From Accumulibacter phosphatis (GTDB lineage Bacteria > Pseudomonadota > Gammaproteobacteria > Burkholderiales > Rhodocyclaceae), in NCBI RefSeq assembly GCF_000024165.1, contig NC_013194.1, positions 3,658,001 through 3,722,000 on the forward strand: DNA of 64,000 nucleotides, written 5' to 3'. This document shows positions 1 through 8,399 of the stretch, in pieces. Position 1 is the first letter of the stretch. Every line of letters starts with the position of its first letter. The position numbers were made by a program, and so were the translations under genes. The notes below the pieces were generated by a model that saw only the letters and a list, made by a program, of their open reading frames with translations, searched no databases and was not told where the DNA came from.

Positions 1-306
1 GTATCGTTCTACTGGGCCGAGGCTGATGCCATCGGCCTGCCGGAAGGCGCGCTCGAACAGATCACTCCTTGGCACGTCTGCATGACCGGAACGAATTCCG
101 CTTTGCCACGCTGCCTCGCCCTGACCGGCGAGATCGGCAAGCATGTGGTTTGTCGGCTCTACGCGCAACGCCCCTCGCCCTGCCGCGAAGTGCAGGCTGG
201 TGACACGCAGTGCGCCAGTGCGCGCCGCCGGTACGGACTGCGGGCCATCGCCATTGACGCGCCGCCATCGCCCGGTTCGCCGCCATCACTGCCGACGGAC
301 CGCTAG
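1..306 (+). CDS. YkgJ-family cysteine cluster protein, C-terminal part only
   Basis: An open frame enters from the window edge and ends with TAG at 304-306, giving about 101 residues. It starts VSFYWAEAD and contains CMTGTN, RCLALTGEIG and a CRLYAQRPSPCREV motif. This order of cysteines and the YAQRPSPCRE segment are typical of the C-terminal half of YkgJ/UPF0153 proteins, which carry a zinc- or iron-binding cysteine cluster of uncertain function. The N-terminal cysteines lie outside the window. Family assignment is from remembered motif similarity. The next 200 bases hold no recognisable gene. Confidence 0.7.
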   Translation, partial: VSFYWAEADAIGLPEGALEQITPWHVCMTGTNSALPRCLALTGEIGKHVVCRLYAQRPSPCREVQAGDTQCASARRRYGLRAIAIDAPPSPGSPPSLPTDR

Positions 307-506
307 AAGGCTTGCCACCACTGGTCACGACGCGGCGGGTTTGGCGCCCCTGGCTAGCGTGCGCACGTTGGGAATTGCGTACCACCAGCCAATGGAACTG
401 AGCGGCTGGACCACCTATACTTGATGAGTGGCCCCATGTGTTTTGGACGGGGGGTCTGAGGTAGACCGATCGTCGTCGGCAAACGGGGGGGCGACGCTTC
501 CCAGGT

Positions 507-1280
507 ATGCTTGCCGACGTGTGGCAGCCGGCCATTTCTGCCGCCTCGCCAACCTCCCTGGGAGAGCCGGTGTTCGAGAGAATTCGCCGCACCCGCAGCC
601 CGCAGGCCACACGCGTCGGCTGGTCGGGTCAATCACGCGTGCTGCGCGTCGGCAGATCGCTGGCACTATGGTTTACGCTGCTGGCAACGTCGCTGGCAGC
701 GCCGGTGCGCGCTGTCGAAGATGAGTACGCTGCGGCGCGGACACGCATGGTAAGCGAGCAACTGCGCGCCCATTGGCGCGGCATCACCCATCCGGGAGTG
801 CTCCAGGCGATGGCTACGGTCCCACGTCATGAGTTCGTGCCGCTGCCGCTACGCCGCTACGCGTATGACGACCACCCGCTCCCGATCGGCCACGCACAAA
901 CGATCTCCCAGCCCTACGTGGTTGCCTTCATGACCGAAAAGCTGGACCCGAAACCTGCCGACCGCGTCCTCGAAATCGGTACCGGCTCGGGTTACCAGGC
1001 GGCGGTCCTGTCGGGCCTGGTGAAAGAAGTCTTCAGCATCGAGATCGTTGAACCGCTGGCTCGACGGGCTGAAAACGACCTCGCTCGCCTCGGCTACCGC
1101 AACGTCAGGGTGCGCTACGGCGACGGCTATCAGGGTTGGCCGGAAGCCGCACCTTTCGACGCGATCATCGTCACCTGCGCACCCGATCATGTACCGCAGC
1201 CACTCGTCGAGCAACTCAGGGACGGCGGGCGAATGATCATCCCGGTCGGCGAACTCGATGATCAGCAGCTGTTCCTGCTG
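507..1280 (+). pseudogene. pcm: Protein-L-isoaspartate O-methyltransferase, 5' part, interrupted by an IS element
   Basis: The frame encodes a probable signal peptide or anchor (ALWFTLLATSLAAPVRA) and then a Pcm-type SAM methyltransferase: MVSEQLRAHWRGI, PRHEFVPLPLRRYAYDD, HAQTISQPYVVAFM and the SAM-binding loop VLEIGTGSGYQAAVL. Pcm repairs isoaspartyl residues; the leader suggests an exported variant. The frame reads into the insertion sequence at 1281, adds T-E-V and stops at TAG 1290-1292. Removing the element and one copy of the 6-bp duplication joins it in frame to 2877-2966, giving about 287 residues ending LLRKRGAKLERES...AGRKPAP. The start is uncertain: ATG 507 is the first, and GTG 570 is possible. 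Confidence 0.85.
1275..1280. repeat. Target-site duplication, left copy (CTGCTG)
   Basis: CTGCTG precedes the left inverted repeat and recurs at 2871-2876 directly after the right inverted repeat. In the reconstructed pcm frame it encodes Leu-Leu. Confidence 0.8.
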
Positions 1281-1360
1281 ACTGAAGTTTAGACACGCGC
1301 GGGTCCCGCCGGTCGGGATTTCCGCGGAGGCGATCGATGACCGGCACGACAAGGGCATTC

Positions 1361-1382
1361 CCCAGCGCCGATCGGCGCTGGG
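1361..1382. terminator. 22-bp perfect palindrome downstream of the transposase gene
   Basis: CCCAGCGCCGA and its exact complement form an uninterrupted palindrome about 10 bp after the transposase stop codon (minus strand), inside the element. It could end transposase transcription or block read-through from the left. There is no long T-run, so terminator function is inferred. Confidence 0.45.
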
Positions 1383-1391
1383 CCAGACGCC

Positions 1392-2669
1392 TCAACACTG
1401 CAAACGCTGATCCTGACCGGGGAAAGGCATCACGAATTGACCGGACTTCGGGTCATAGGCGTCACGCACGGGAAGTCCGATAAATTGAATCCGCAGCCAC
1501 TGGGCGAAAAGGCCCGCGGTGATCATGGCGCCCTTTCGCCAGGGCGCGATGGCCATCAGCGGAAAGGACTGCCACAACTGCAGAGCCAGCAATTGCATCA
1601 AGGCATAGGCCGTGGAGCGAATCTGCATCCACAGTTCCAGGGCAGCCTTTGACCGCTGCCACAGATTGGCTACTCCCCACCAGCGCTTCAGGTTGTGAAA
1701 CAAGGGCTCGATCCCCCAGCGCTCGGCGTAGATCTCCACCACCTGTTGCGCCGAGAGCTCGGTCTCGGTCGCCAGAATCAGGCGCCGACGCGACCAGGTG
1801 TGGTCGGACAGGAACATCTCGCACCACACTGCCCGTACCGGGACACCCTTCAAGAATCGCGCCACGGCGAGGGCCGAGCGCACCCGAACCCGCTGCACCT
1901 TGCCGTACAGCACCAGTTCCATCTCCTGCACCGGTAAGGCTTCGAGTACCGCGGCATCGATCCGGAGGCCGTACTTGCGCTTGCGTCCTCGGCGTTTCGG
2001 CTCCGGCTCGGGCGGCAGAAACAAGGCCGTATCGCGGCGCACCTGTCCGATGATCCGGACCTGTTGTTCGAGCAAAGGAAGAATCAGGGTGCTGCGCATG
2101 AACCAGGCATCGATCAACAAGCGTACCCCCTTGACCTGCCCCCGGATCGAGTCCATCAACTGCCGTGCCACCCAGAGCTTGCCCCGTTGGCCTGACTCTT
2201 CGAGCAGCCACGAGCGAATGGGCACCGTCAGCGCCGAGCCCAGCCGGACGCGAACAACGAGAGCCAGCGTGACCCAGCACTGGCTGTTCAGAAAGGTCGG
2301 CCGATTGGCCTTGTGGCTGTGATCGTGCTTGATACTGATCCCCGGCCCGACCTTCGCGCCGCGCGGAACCAGCGTATCGTCGAGGATCAGGGTGACCAGT
2401 TCGGTCGGGCACACCGTCAGCACCAGCTGCAACAAACGCAACGACAGTTCCGTGACCGACACGTTTGCCCGCTCGATGAGCTTGTAATAGGTCGTCCAGT
2501 GCGCCTCTCGGCGAATGGCCCCGATGGCCCGCGTAACCCAGCCCTCCGGGTTGAGCATGCCGCCGATCAGGAGTTCGACGAAAGTTCGGCGGGAACGCGG
2601 TGGTACGGCCACCAGGAGAAAGGAAATCCATTCCGAGAGCAGCAAGCCAACGTTGGCAGCGAGCGACAT
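1392..2669 (-). CDS. IS4-family DDE transposase
   Basis: 425 residues. The DDE pattern is visible: first Asp in TLILDDTLVPRGAK, second in RLLIDAWFMRS, and the catalytic Glu in YAERWGIEPLFHNLK, which fits the IS4 signature Y-(2)-R-(3)-E-(6)-K exactly. It is the only gene of the element and is full length, so the element may still be active. Upstream lie a 22-bp-stem hairpin (2705-2757) and an AT-rich patch (about 2785-2813) that could hold the promoter. Confidence 0.9.
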   Translation of the reverse strand: MSLAANVGLLLSEWISFLLVAVPPRSRRTFVELLIGGMLNPEGWVTRAIGAIRREAHWTTYYKLIERANVSVTELSLRLLQLVLTVCPTELVTLILDDTLVPRGAKVGPGISIKHDHSHKANRPTFLNSQCWVTLALVVRVRLGSALTVPIRSWLLEESGQRGKLWVARQLMDSIRGQVKGVRLLIDAWFMRSTLILPLLEQQVRIIGQVRRDTALFLPPEPEPKRRGRKRKYGLRIDAAVLEALPVQEMELVLYGKVQRVRVRSALAVARFLKGVPVRAVWCEMFLSDHTWSRRRLILATETELSAQQVVEIYAERWGIEPLFHNLKRWWGVANLWQRSKAALELWMQIRSTAYALMQLLALQLWQSFPLMAIAPWRKGAMITAGLFAQWLRIQFIGLPVRDAYDPKSGQFVMPFPGQDQRLQC

Positions 2670-2704
2670 GAGGGAAAGTCCGAGATCGAAAACGATCCCT
2701 CATT

Positions 2705-2757
2705 GGTCGCCGCGCGCTGCTTGCGCGAGAACCATGCGCAAGCAGCGCGCGGCGACC
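2705..2757. promoter_or_regulatory. Perfect 22-bp-stem hairpin in the transposase leader
   Basis: The arms 2705-2726 (GGTCGCCGCGCGC...) and 2736-2757 are exact reverse complements separated by 9 nt. The structure lies 35 bp upstream of the transposase ATG, between it and the right end of the element. In IS10 and IS50, similar structures form only on transcripts entering from outside and hide the ribosome-binding site. A comparable read-through shield is inferred here. Confidence 0.6.
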
Positions 2758-2870
2758 TCACGATTCCCGTGTCACGTCGAGTCTTTTTTTGCATTTTTTA
2801 AAAAAAGTTTTTTCACGGCGCCGGGATGCCTTCGGCATCCGCCGGCGATCGCGAGTGTCTAAACTTCAGT

Positions 2871-2966
2871 CTGCTGAGAAAGCGTGGTGCAAAGCTGGAA
2901 CGTGAGAGCGTGCTGCCGGTACGCTTCGTGCCGATGACCCGTGCCGGTAGGAAGCCCGCACCGTGA
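2871..2966 (+). pseudogene. pcm: Protein-L-isoaspartate O-methyltransferase, 3' fragment
   Basis: This is the severed 3' end of the pcm-like gene at 507-1280. After the duplicated CTGCTG the frame reads RKRGAKLERESVLPVRFVPM and ends at TGA 2964-2966, matching the Pcm C-terminal pattern in which a hydrophobic LLxK strand is followed by VLPVRFVP. It has no start of its own. Confidence 0.85.
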
Positions 2967-3253
2967 TGCCGTCGCCTGGTACGCGTCAATCAGCGCACTC
3001 TCCGGCAGCGACACGGGTGCTGGTCCGCTGGCCGTCACTCTCGCGCGCTGCACCCGGTATCTTCGGCGAGCCAACGCCGGCAGACACGTCGCGACCCGAC
3101 GTCAATACCGTTGACCCTGCGTCGCTTCAGGCGCTGAAGAAGATGGGCGCCCACCTGCAGACCATGCAGCGTCTTCAGGTGACGGCTGAACTGCCTTCTC
3201 AGGCGGTGCTCGAAGGTGCGCGGAAGCTGCAGCAGAGTCATTGCCCATGCTGA
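2963..3253 (+). pseudogene. DUF2092-like periplasmic protein remnant
   Basis: A 96-codon frame whose second half, VDPASLQALKKMGAHLQTMQ followed by LQVTAELPSQAVL, resembles the start of mature DUF2092 periplasmic proteins (a Val-Asp-Pro opening and a Leu-Lys-Lys-Met helix). The expected signal peptide is absent, the frame stops early, and nothing in 3254-3479 continues the family. It overlaps the pcm stop by 4 bp. It looks like a decayed gene; recognition rests on one short motif. Confidence 0.4.
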
Positions 3254-3482
3254 GGAGCGGCAAGAGGCATCGAAGGGACTGCCGTGAGAATGGCAAGGTC
3301 GCATCGCCGGGGCGATGGACATCGCGCTTGCGCTCGTCTTCCGCCTGCCCCGCTCTGCTGATCGGTGAGCGGGAGTCACTCGCGCGCAGGTACCGGCTCC
3401 GAGAGGAAGCCATCCAAGGTGTGCGCTTGCTGCCGCTGCGTCTGATGCCGATGACTACTGCTGGCGCGATATCCACCCTGTG

Positions 3483-5015
3483 ATGTCTTCGCCCGCACCC
3501 CGCCGCCTTGGGCTGTTCTCGGCGACAACGCTGGTGGTGGCGAGCATGCTGGGGAGCGGCGTGTTCACCACCAGCGGCTTCCTGTTGGCCAGTCTGCAGT
3601 CACCCTGGCAGGTGCTGCTCGCTTGGCTGGTCGGTGGCGCCCTGGCGAGTTGCGGTGCCCTGAGTTATGGCGCGCTGGCGCAGCGGATGCCCGAGTCCGG
3701 TGGCGAGTACGTTTTCCTGTCACGTACCCTCCATCCGGCCGCCGGGGCCATCGCCGGCTGGGTGTCGATCATCGTCGGTTTCGCCGCCCCTCTGGCGGCG
3801 GCGGCTCTTGGCTTCGGGGAATACGGTAAGGACTGGTTTCCGCGCTGCTCGCCGCAATGGCTGGGAACGGGGCTGCTCTGCAGCTTCGCCCTGATCCACG
3901 CGCTGCGAATGGAAAGCGGCGCGTGGCTGCACAATGTCACTGTCAGTATCGAGATCATGCTGATCGTCGTCTTCGTCGTCCTGGCCTGGTCGCGACTTCC
4001 CGCCGACGTGGTGCGGCAACCAACTCCCAACGGCGGCGGCCCAGCAGCGTTTGCCCTCGGGCTCATCTGGGTGTCCTTCAGCTACTACGGCTGGAATGCC
4101 GCTGTCTATGTCGCTGGCGAGGTTCGCGATCCGCAGCACGTCCTGCCGCGGGCCTTGCTCACCGGTACCGCGCTGGTGACGACGGTCTATCTGGCGTTGA
4201 ACGCCGCCTTCGTGTTCGCCGCGCCTTGGCAAACCCTGGCCGGCAAGGTGGAGATTGGCCGTATTGCCGCCGAGGCTCTGGGGGGAACGGCCTGGGCCGA
4301 CGCCTTGACGGTTTTGATCACTCTGACGCTGGCGGCTTCGGTCTCGGCGATGACCATAGCCGGCGCACGCGTCTATGCGCGGATGGCAGGTGACGGAATG
4401 CTGCCGAGAATGTTGGCGACACATGCCGGTGCACCCCACCGCGCAATTGCCCTGCAGTGCGCTCTGGCGCTGGTCCTGCTATGGAGCGCCAGCTTCAAGA
4501 GCCTGCTCACCTATATCGGATTCACCCTCAACCTGTGCGCTGCCGCCACCATAGTTGGACTGATCCGCCTCAAGCTGAACGAGGGCGTTCGACTCCGGGT
4601 CATCGGCTGGCCGGTGGCACCGCTGCTGTTCCTGGGGGGTGTATCGTGGATGACCGCAAGCGCCGTCGCCCTGCAACCGATCGAGAGTCTCTGGGGTATG
4701 GCGACACTGGCCCTGGCCTGGGTTGTCTGGTGGTGGTCGCGCACAGGAACCCGCGCTAGTTCGACCAGCAATACTGCTCCTCCCGCCGCGCAGAGCCTGG
4801 GGCCAACGGCGCGGGCAATCGAAGCAACGGTGTCGGCCGCGAACGTCCGCCCTCTGGCCAGGGACACGACGCAGCCAGGGATTCGCAATCCGTGGCGGCT
4901 GGCTCAACCAGACGCCCACCGGCTCATTTCTCGGCGAATCGCCGAACTGGTGAAACCGGTGGGAACGGGCTGCGCGGCTCCTGACTGCCGAAACCGTCAC
5001 CGCGCAGCGAATTGA
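3483..5015 (+). CDS. APC-superfamily amino acid permease
   Basis: 510 residues from ATG 3483; a GTG directly before it at 3480 is an alternative. The N-terminus LGLFSATTLVVASMLGSGVF is the canonical first transmembrane segment of APC transporters with the GSGVF substrate-loop motif, followed by about eleven more hydrophobic segments. FSYYGWNAAVYVAGEVRDP is the conserved loop around TM6. It should be an inner-membrane amino acid or amine transporter; substrate unknown. The last ~90 residues, after TM12 (WWWSRTGTR), are a hydrophilic low-complexity tail not usual for the family. It converges on phaC with a 66-bp gap. Confidence 0.85.
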   Translation: MSSPAPRRLGLFSATTLVVASMLGSGVFTTSGFLLASLQSPWQVLLAWLVGGALASCGALSYGALAQRMPESGGEYVFLSRTLHPAAGAIAGWVSIIVGFAAPLAAAALGFGEYGKDWFPRCSPQWLGTGLLCSFALIHALRMESGAWLHNVTVSIEIMLIVVFVVLAWSRLPADVVRQPTPNGGGPAAFALGLIWVSFSYYGWNAAVYVAGEVRDPQHVLPRALLTGTALVTTVYLALNAAFVFAAPWQTLAGKVEIGRIAAEALGGTAWADALTVLITLTLAASVSAMTIAGARVYARMAGDGMLPRMLATHAGAPHRAIALQCALALVLLWSASFKSLLTYIGFTLNLCAAATIVGLIRLKLNEGVRLRVIGWPVAPLLFLGGVSWMTASAVALQPIESLWGMATLALAWVVWWWSRTGTRASSTSNTAPPAAQSLGPTARAIEATVSAANVRPLARDTTQPGIRNPWRLAQPDAHRLISRRIAELVKPVGTGCAAPDCRNRHRAAN

Positions 5016-5081
5016 CGCGCGTTCCCACCTTGCTTGCAGCTTACCGCTCCGCGTCCTGGCGAACGCGAAGCTCAACCGGCA

Positions 5082-6188
5082 TCAGGCGCCGCGTTCACGC
5101 ATCCACTTGCCGACCGTCGGCGCCAAGACCTTTTGCGACAGGCCACCGGTGTAGATACCGATGTGCCCCGTTGCAATGGCGAACTCGGTGTAGTCCTTGC
5201 TGCCGACATGCTTGCCGAGGGCGACCGTGCACGGTGGCGGCACGATATGGTCCTTTTCGGCAAAGATGTTGAGGATCGGAATCGTCAGTTCCTTGAGGTC
5301 GACCTTGCGGCCGCCTATTTCGAGCGTACCCTTGACGAGCTTGTTTCCCTTGAGGAAGTCGCGGATGAACTCCTTGAACATCTGACCGCCCGCGTCGGGA
5401 CCGCCAAACAGCCACTTCTCCATGCGCAGGAAGTTTTGCAACGCCAGACGGTCATCGAGAATATCGATCACGTCGGCGTACTTGCCGTAGTTCAGGATAA
5501 ACGGCGACGCCATCATGAACGACTCGTTGAGCACGGTGGCCGGCACGTTGCCATGCACGGCGACCATCTTTTCGACGTCGGCGTCGGCACCCATGGTAAA
5601 CATCAAGCCCTCGTGCGGCTTGTGATTCGCCTTGTAGGCGTCGAAATCAATCGGCGAAACCGTCAGGACAAGGTGGCTGATCTTGTCTGGATTGAGCGTC
5701 GAGTAGGTGGTCGACATGGCGCCGCCCTGGCAGATCCCGAACAGGGCAATCTTGTCGACACCGTGGTGCTTGCGAATGAAGTCCACCGTATCGTCGAAGT
5801 AGCCGTTGATGTAATCGTCGAGTGTGCGGTACTTGTCGACCTGACGCGGGTAGCCCCAGTCATTGAGGTATACGTCGATGCCCTGGTTCAGCAAGTTGCG
5901 CACCAGCGAACGATCGGGCTGCAGGTCGGCCACCTCGTAGCCGTTGATCAGCGGCGGCACGATCAGCAGCGGCGTCTTCATGATCTGCGAGGGCTCGGCC
6001 AGCGCGTGGTAATGGTAGACCTTGATCCCATCCTGTTCAAAAACCACATCCTTCGGCGTACTGCCGATATCGATATCGTCGTCCGTCAGGTTGGTGAGAT
6101 TGCTGATGCCCTTGGCAAGTTTCTCGTTCAGGGCTGCGGTTTCAGCCGCAACGTCAGCGGGAAGAATCTGGATTGGAAAAGAAAACAT
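5082..6188 (-). CDS. phaC: Class III PHA synthase, PhaC subunit
   Basis: 368 residues from ATG 6188, preceded by AGGAGGG nine bases upstream; an in-frame GTG at 6197 overlaps that RBS and is less likely. An alpha/beta hydrolase of class III synthase size (about 40 kDa). The modified lipase box FGICQGGAM holds nucleophile C153; EKDHIVPP gives D313 and TGHIGIYTG gives H342. It polymerises (R)-3-hydroxyacyl-CoA on the granule surface and needs PhaE. It is the last gene of the minus-strand PHA run, 64 bp after phaE. Confidence 0.95.
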   Translation of the reverse strand: MFSFPIQILPADVAAETAALNEKLAKGISNLTNLTDDDIDIGSTPKDVVFEQDGIKVYHYHALAEPSQIMKTPLLIVPPLINGYEVADLQPDRSLVRNLLNQGIDVYLNDWGYPRQVDKYRTLDDYINGYFDDTVDFIRKHHGVDKIALFGICQGGAMSTTYSTLNPDKISHLVLTVSPIDFDAYKANHKPHEGLMFTMGADADVEKMVAVHGNVPATVLNESFMMASPFILNYGKYADVIDILDDRLALQNFLRMEKWLFGGPDAGGQMFKEFIRDFLKGNKLVKGTLEIGGRKVDLKELTIPILNIFAEKDHIVPPPCTVALGKHVGSKDYTEFAIATGHIGIYTGGLSQKVLAPTVGKWMRERGA

Positions 6189-6252
6189 CGGTAGCACCCT
6201 CCTAAAGGTCTATTAGCTTATCAGCCGGATAACGAATTTCAGGCTTCTCGGC

Positions 6253-7329
6253 TCATTCGCTCTTGGCACGCGCTGCCGCAGCCTTGCGAGGCGCCGGGCT
6301 GCTCTTGGCGACGGCAGCCGGTGCTGCCGGAAGCAGTGCCTTCTTGAGAGCTCGGACCTCTTTCTTGAGTTCGTGGATGACTTGATAGGTTTCGTCGAGT
6401 TCGCTGCGAGTCGGCATGTCCAGGCCGCGGAAGATGTCCTCGACGACTGCCCGCTGTGCGAGCTTGAATTGCTGCTGCGCCGCGGTGAACGCGTTCTGCT
6501 TGTCGAGGAACTCTTGCGTATTGAAAGTCACCAGCAACGACTTGTCGGCTGTCCGATACCAGAGGCTCATCAATTGACGCACCGCGGTGATCTTCTCGCC
6601 CTTGGCAGCCACCTTGCCGAGTTCCTCGACGGTCGCTTCGACGGCCTTGGCCAGTGCGTCGCCAAACGCGGTGTGGAACGTCAGGCTGTTCTTGCGCAGA
6701 TCGACGACGGCGTCGACCAAACGCAAGAGCTTGGCGTTCTTTTCACGCGACGCACCGAAGAGGGGGATTTCTCCGACGCCGGCCAGGGCGGCATCGCCTT
6801 CCATCGACAACAGACGATTGATTCCCGAGGTGCCGCCGAGCATCGCTTCGCCGACGTGACCGGAGGAAGCCGCCTGCATCAGGAACGACAGCCAGGGGCC
6901 CATGGCATCGGGCAAGTCCTTGCTCAAGGTGCTGCTGAGGTTACCGAGGTGCGAACCCATGCCAAAACTGCGCTCGAGCATGGCGGTCGACTCCTTGGCC
7001 CACTGCTCGGCGAAACCCTTGAGATCAGGGCGCCAGTCCTTGTTTGCCTCAAGATTCGGCGCCACGATCTTCATCGACTTGAAGAAGAAGTCCATGACGC
7101 GATTCATGGCGCCCTGGCTGCTGGTCATGCGATCCATCAGCATGCGCGCTGCTTCGTTGGTACCCTTGCTGGCGGCGGCAACGCCCTTCTTTGCGGCTTC
7201 GACTGGGCCTTCGCTGCCGCCCGGGAGATTCTGCAACAGCGAGGACCAATCGCCCCACATGCGCTTCTGCATATCAGCCCAAGCGTTGACGACGCCGCCC
7301 AATTGCTCATTCGGATTCTTGTTTTCCAC
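6253..7329 (-). CDS. phaE: Class III PHA synthase, PhaE subunit
   Basis: 358 residues from a GTG start at 7329; AAGGAG lies nine bases upstream and no ATG is better placed. It has the PhaE hallmarks: an N-terminal WADMQKRMWGDW segment, a helical middle, the conserved PTRSELDETYQVIHELKKEV near the C-terminus, and an Ala/Pro/Lys-rich tail (APRKAAAARAKSE). PhaE pairs with class III PhaC and is needed for its activity. The lysine-rich tail resembles those of granule-associated proteins. Gene order phaE-phaC is usual. Confidence 0.93.
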   Translation of the reverse strand: MENKNPNEQLGGVVNAWADMQKRMWGDWSSLLQNLPGGSEGPVEAAKKGVAAASKGTNEAARMLMDRMTSSQGAMNRVMDFFFKSMKIVAPNLEANKDWRPDLKGFAEQWAKESTAMLERSFGMGSHLGNLSSTLSKDLPDAMGPWLSFLMQAASSGHVGEAMLGGTSGINRLLSMEGDAALAGVGEIPLFGASREKNAKLLRLVDAVVDLRKNSLTFHTAFGDALAKAVEATVEELGKVAAKGEKITAVRQLMSLWYRTADKSLLVTFNTQEFLDKQNAFTAAQQQFKLAQRAVVEDIFRGLDMPTRSELDETYQVIHELKKEVRALKKALLPAAPAAVAKSSPAPRKAAAARAKSE

Positions 7330-7409
7330 TCCGGTGATCTCCTTTCAGTGTGTCAGACTCGCCTACCGCCACGGTAGGCGGATGCCCAGCGGCAGGCTGC
7401 GTGCACTCT

Positions 7410-7442
7410 ACAACAAAACTGCGGCCGTCTGGCGACGGCCGC
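7410..7442 (-). terminator. Candidate intrinsic terminator between the MaoC gene and phaE
   Basis: Read on the minus strand, a 9-bp stem GCGGCCGTC/GACGGCCGC with a 4-nt loop (7421-7442) is followed by AGTTTTGTTG. It sits 28 bp after the MaoC gene stop. A second stem, CGCCTACCG/CGGTAGGCG, is at 7360-7380. This suggests phaEC may be transcribed separately from the upstream genes. Confidence 0.5.
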
Positions 7443-7470
7443 GATGACGCAGATTAGGGCTCTTGACGTA

Positions 7471-7890
7471 TCAGGCCAGGGCCACGACTGCATCTCCCTT
7501 GTGCTTCGCCTCACCCTGCTCGTTGGCGCAGGTGAGTTCCAGGCGAACGCATTTTTCGCCACCCTGCTCCAGCTTTTCAACCACCTTGCCGGTGCACACC
7601 ATGCGCTCGCCGATTTGCGTAATGGCCGTGAAACGCACGCCAAAACTGCGAATGGCTGCCTGCGGCACCCACTGCGTCAGCAGACGGCCCAGATACGCCA
7701 TGCCCAGCATGCCATGGGCGAAAACATCGGGGATGCCGTTGGCGCGCACGTAGTCCTGATCGAGGTGCAGCGGGTGGTGGTCACCCGAGCCTGTGGCATA
7801 TAGGGCAAGCGTGAGTCGCGACACCGGCTCAGTCGTGAACGACGGAAGTTCGTCGCCAACGTTCAGCGCATCAAAATTCGGTTTTGTCAT
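7471..7890 (-). CDS. MaoC-family (R)-hydratase, catalytic half
   Basis: 139 residues. A single hot-dog fold with the MaoC/PhaJ hydratase motif: LYATGSGDHHPLHLDQDYVR carries the catalytic Asp and His, followed by FAHGMLGMAYLGRLL. A GGGGAAAG RBS precedes ATG 7890. Its partner hot-dog gene starts 10 bp upstream, so the two may form one two-part (R)-enoyl-CoA hydratase, as in actinobacterial heterodimers. It would supply (R)-3-hydroxyacyl-CoA to the synthases. The number of functional active sites in the pair is inferred. Confidence 0.85.
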   Translation of the reverse strand: MTKPNFDALNVGDELPSFTTEPVSRLTLALYATGSGDHHPLHLDQDYVRANGIPDVFAHGMLGMAYLGRLLTQWVPQAAIRSFGVRFTAITQIGERMVCTGKVVEKLEQGGEKCVRLELTCANEQGEAKHKGDAVVALA

Positions 7891-7900
7891 CGACTTTCCC

Positions 7901-8341
7901 CTATGCCCTAATGACCATCACGGAGCGCACATCGCACACCAATTCGCCCTGCCGACGCACTTTGACCTCCTTGACGACGAATTGCAGCGCACCGTTCCTC
8001 TTGTCGTAGATATCGGTGATCTCTCCGTCGAAGTCGAGGACATCACCCGAATACACCGGCTTGTGGTAGGTGAACGACTGTTCGCCATGCAGCATCTTCA
8101 TCAGGTCGCAGCCCATGGTTTCGAGGTAATCGAAGGGATGCTCCTTGTCCATGTCCATGCAGAAGAAGAAGGTCGGCGGCGCCAGAACGCCTGGCAACCC
8201 GGCCTTGTGCGCGGCGGCTTCGTCAAAGTAGATGGGGTTGGTTTCTCCCGTCGCCTTGGCAAACCACTTCAATTGCCACGCCGTCAAATTGACGGAATGT
8301 GGCGGCACTTTCATGCCTATGTGTTTCTTGTCAATCAACAT
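7901..8341 (-). CDS. FAS1-like/MaoC N-terminal dehydratase domain protein
   Basis: 146 residues from ATG 8341, with AAGGAG nine bases upstream; GTG 8350 overlaps the RBS and is rejected. It matches the N-terminal dehydratase-domain type: WFAKATGETNPIYFDEAAAH, LPGVLAPPTFFF, GEQSFTYHKPVYSGDVLDF. Members often lack a full catalytic set and act as the substrate-binding half beside a catalytic MaoC domain. The following gene supplies that domain. Confidence 0.82.
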   Translation of the reverse strand: MLIDKKHIGMKVPPHSVNLTAWQLKWFAKATGETNPIYFDEAAAHKAGLPGVLAPPTFFFCMDMDKEHPFDYLETMGCDLMKMLHGEQSFTYHKPVYSGDVLDFDGEITDIYDKRNGALQFVVKEVKVRRQGELVCDVRSVMVIRA

Positions 8342-8399
8342 CCGATTCACTCCTTACCCACCCCGAACAACGGGGTGGGAACGCTCGTTGGCGACTCGA

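Larger units (their letters stand above)
1281..2870 (-). mobile_element. Complete IS4-family insertion sequence
   Basis: The element is 1590 bp and is bounded by inverted repeats ACTGAAGTTTAGACAC (1281-1296) and its complement GTGTCTAAACTTCAGT (2855-2870). It is flanked by a direct repeat CTGCTG at 1275-1280 and 2871-2876. It carries one transposase gene on the minus strand. The host gene is restored in frame when the element plus one CTGCTG is removed, which fixes the boundaries well. One flanking base is ambiguous because the left end begins with A and the host sequence after the right duplication is also A. Confidence 0.9.
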
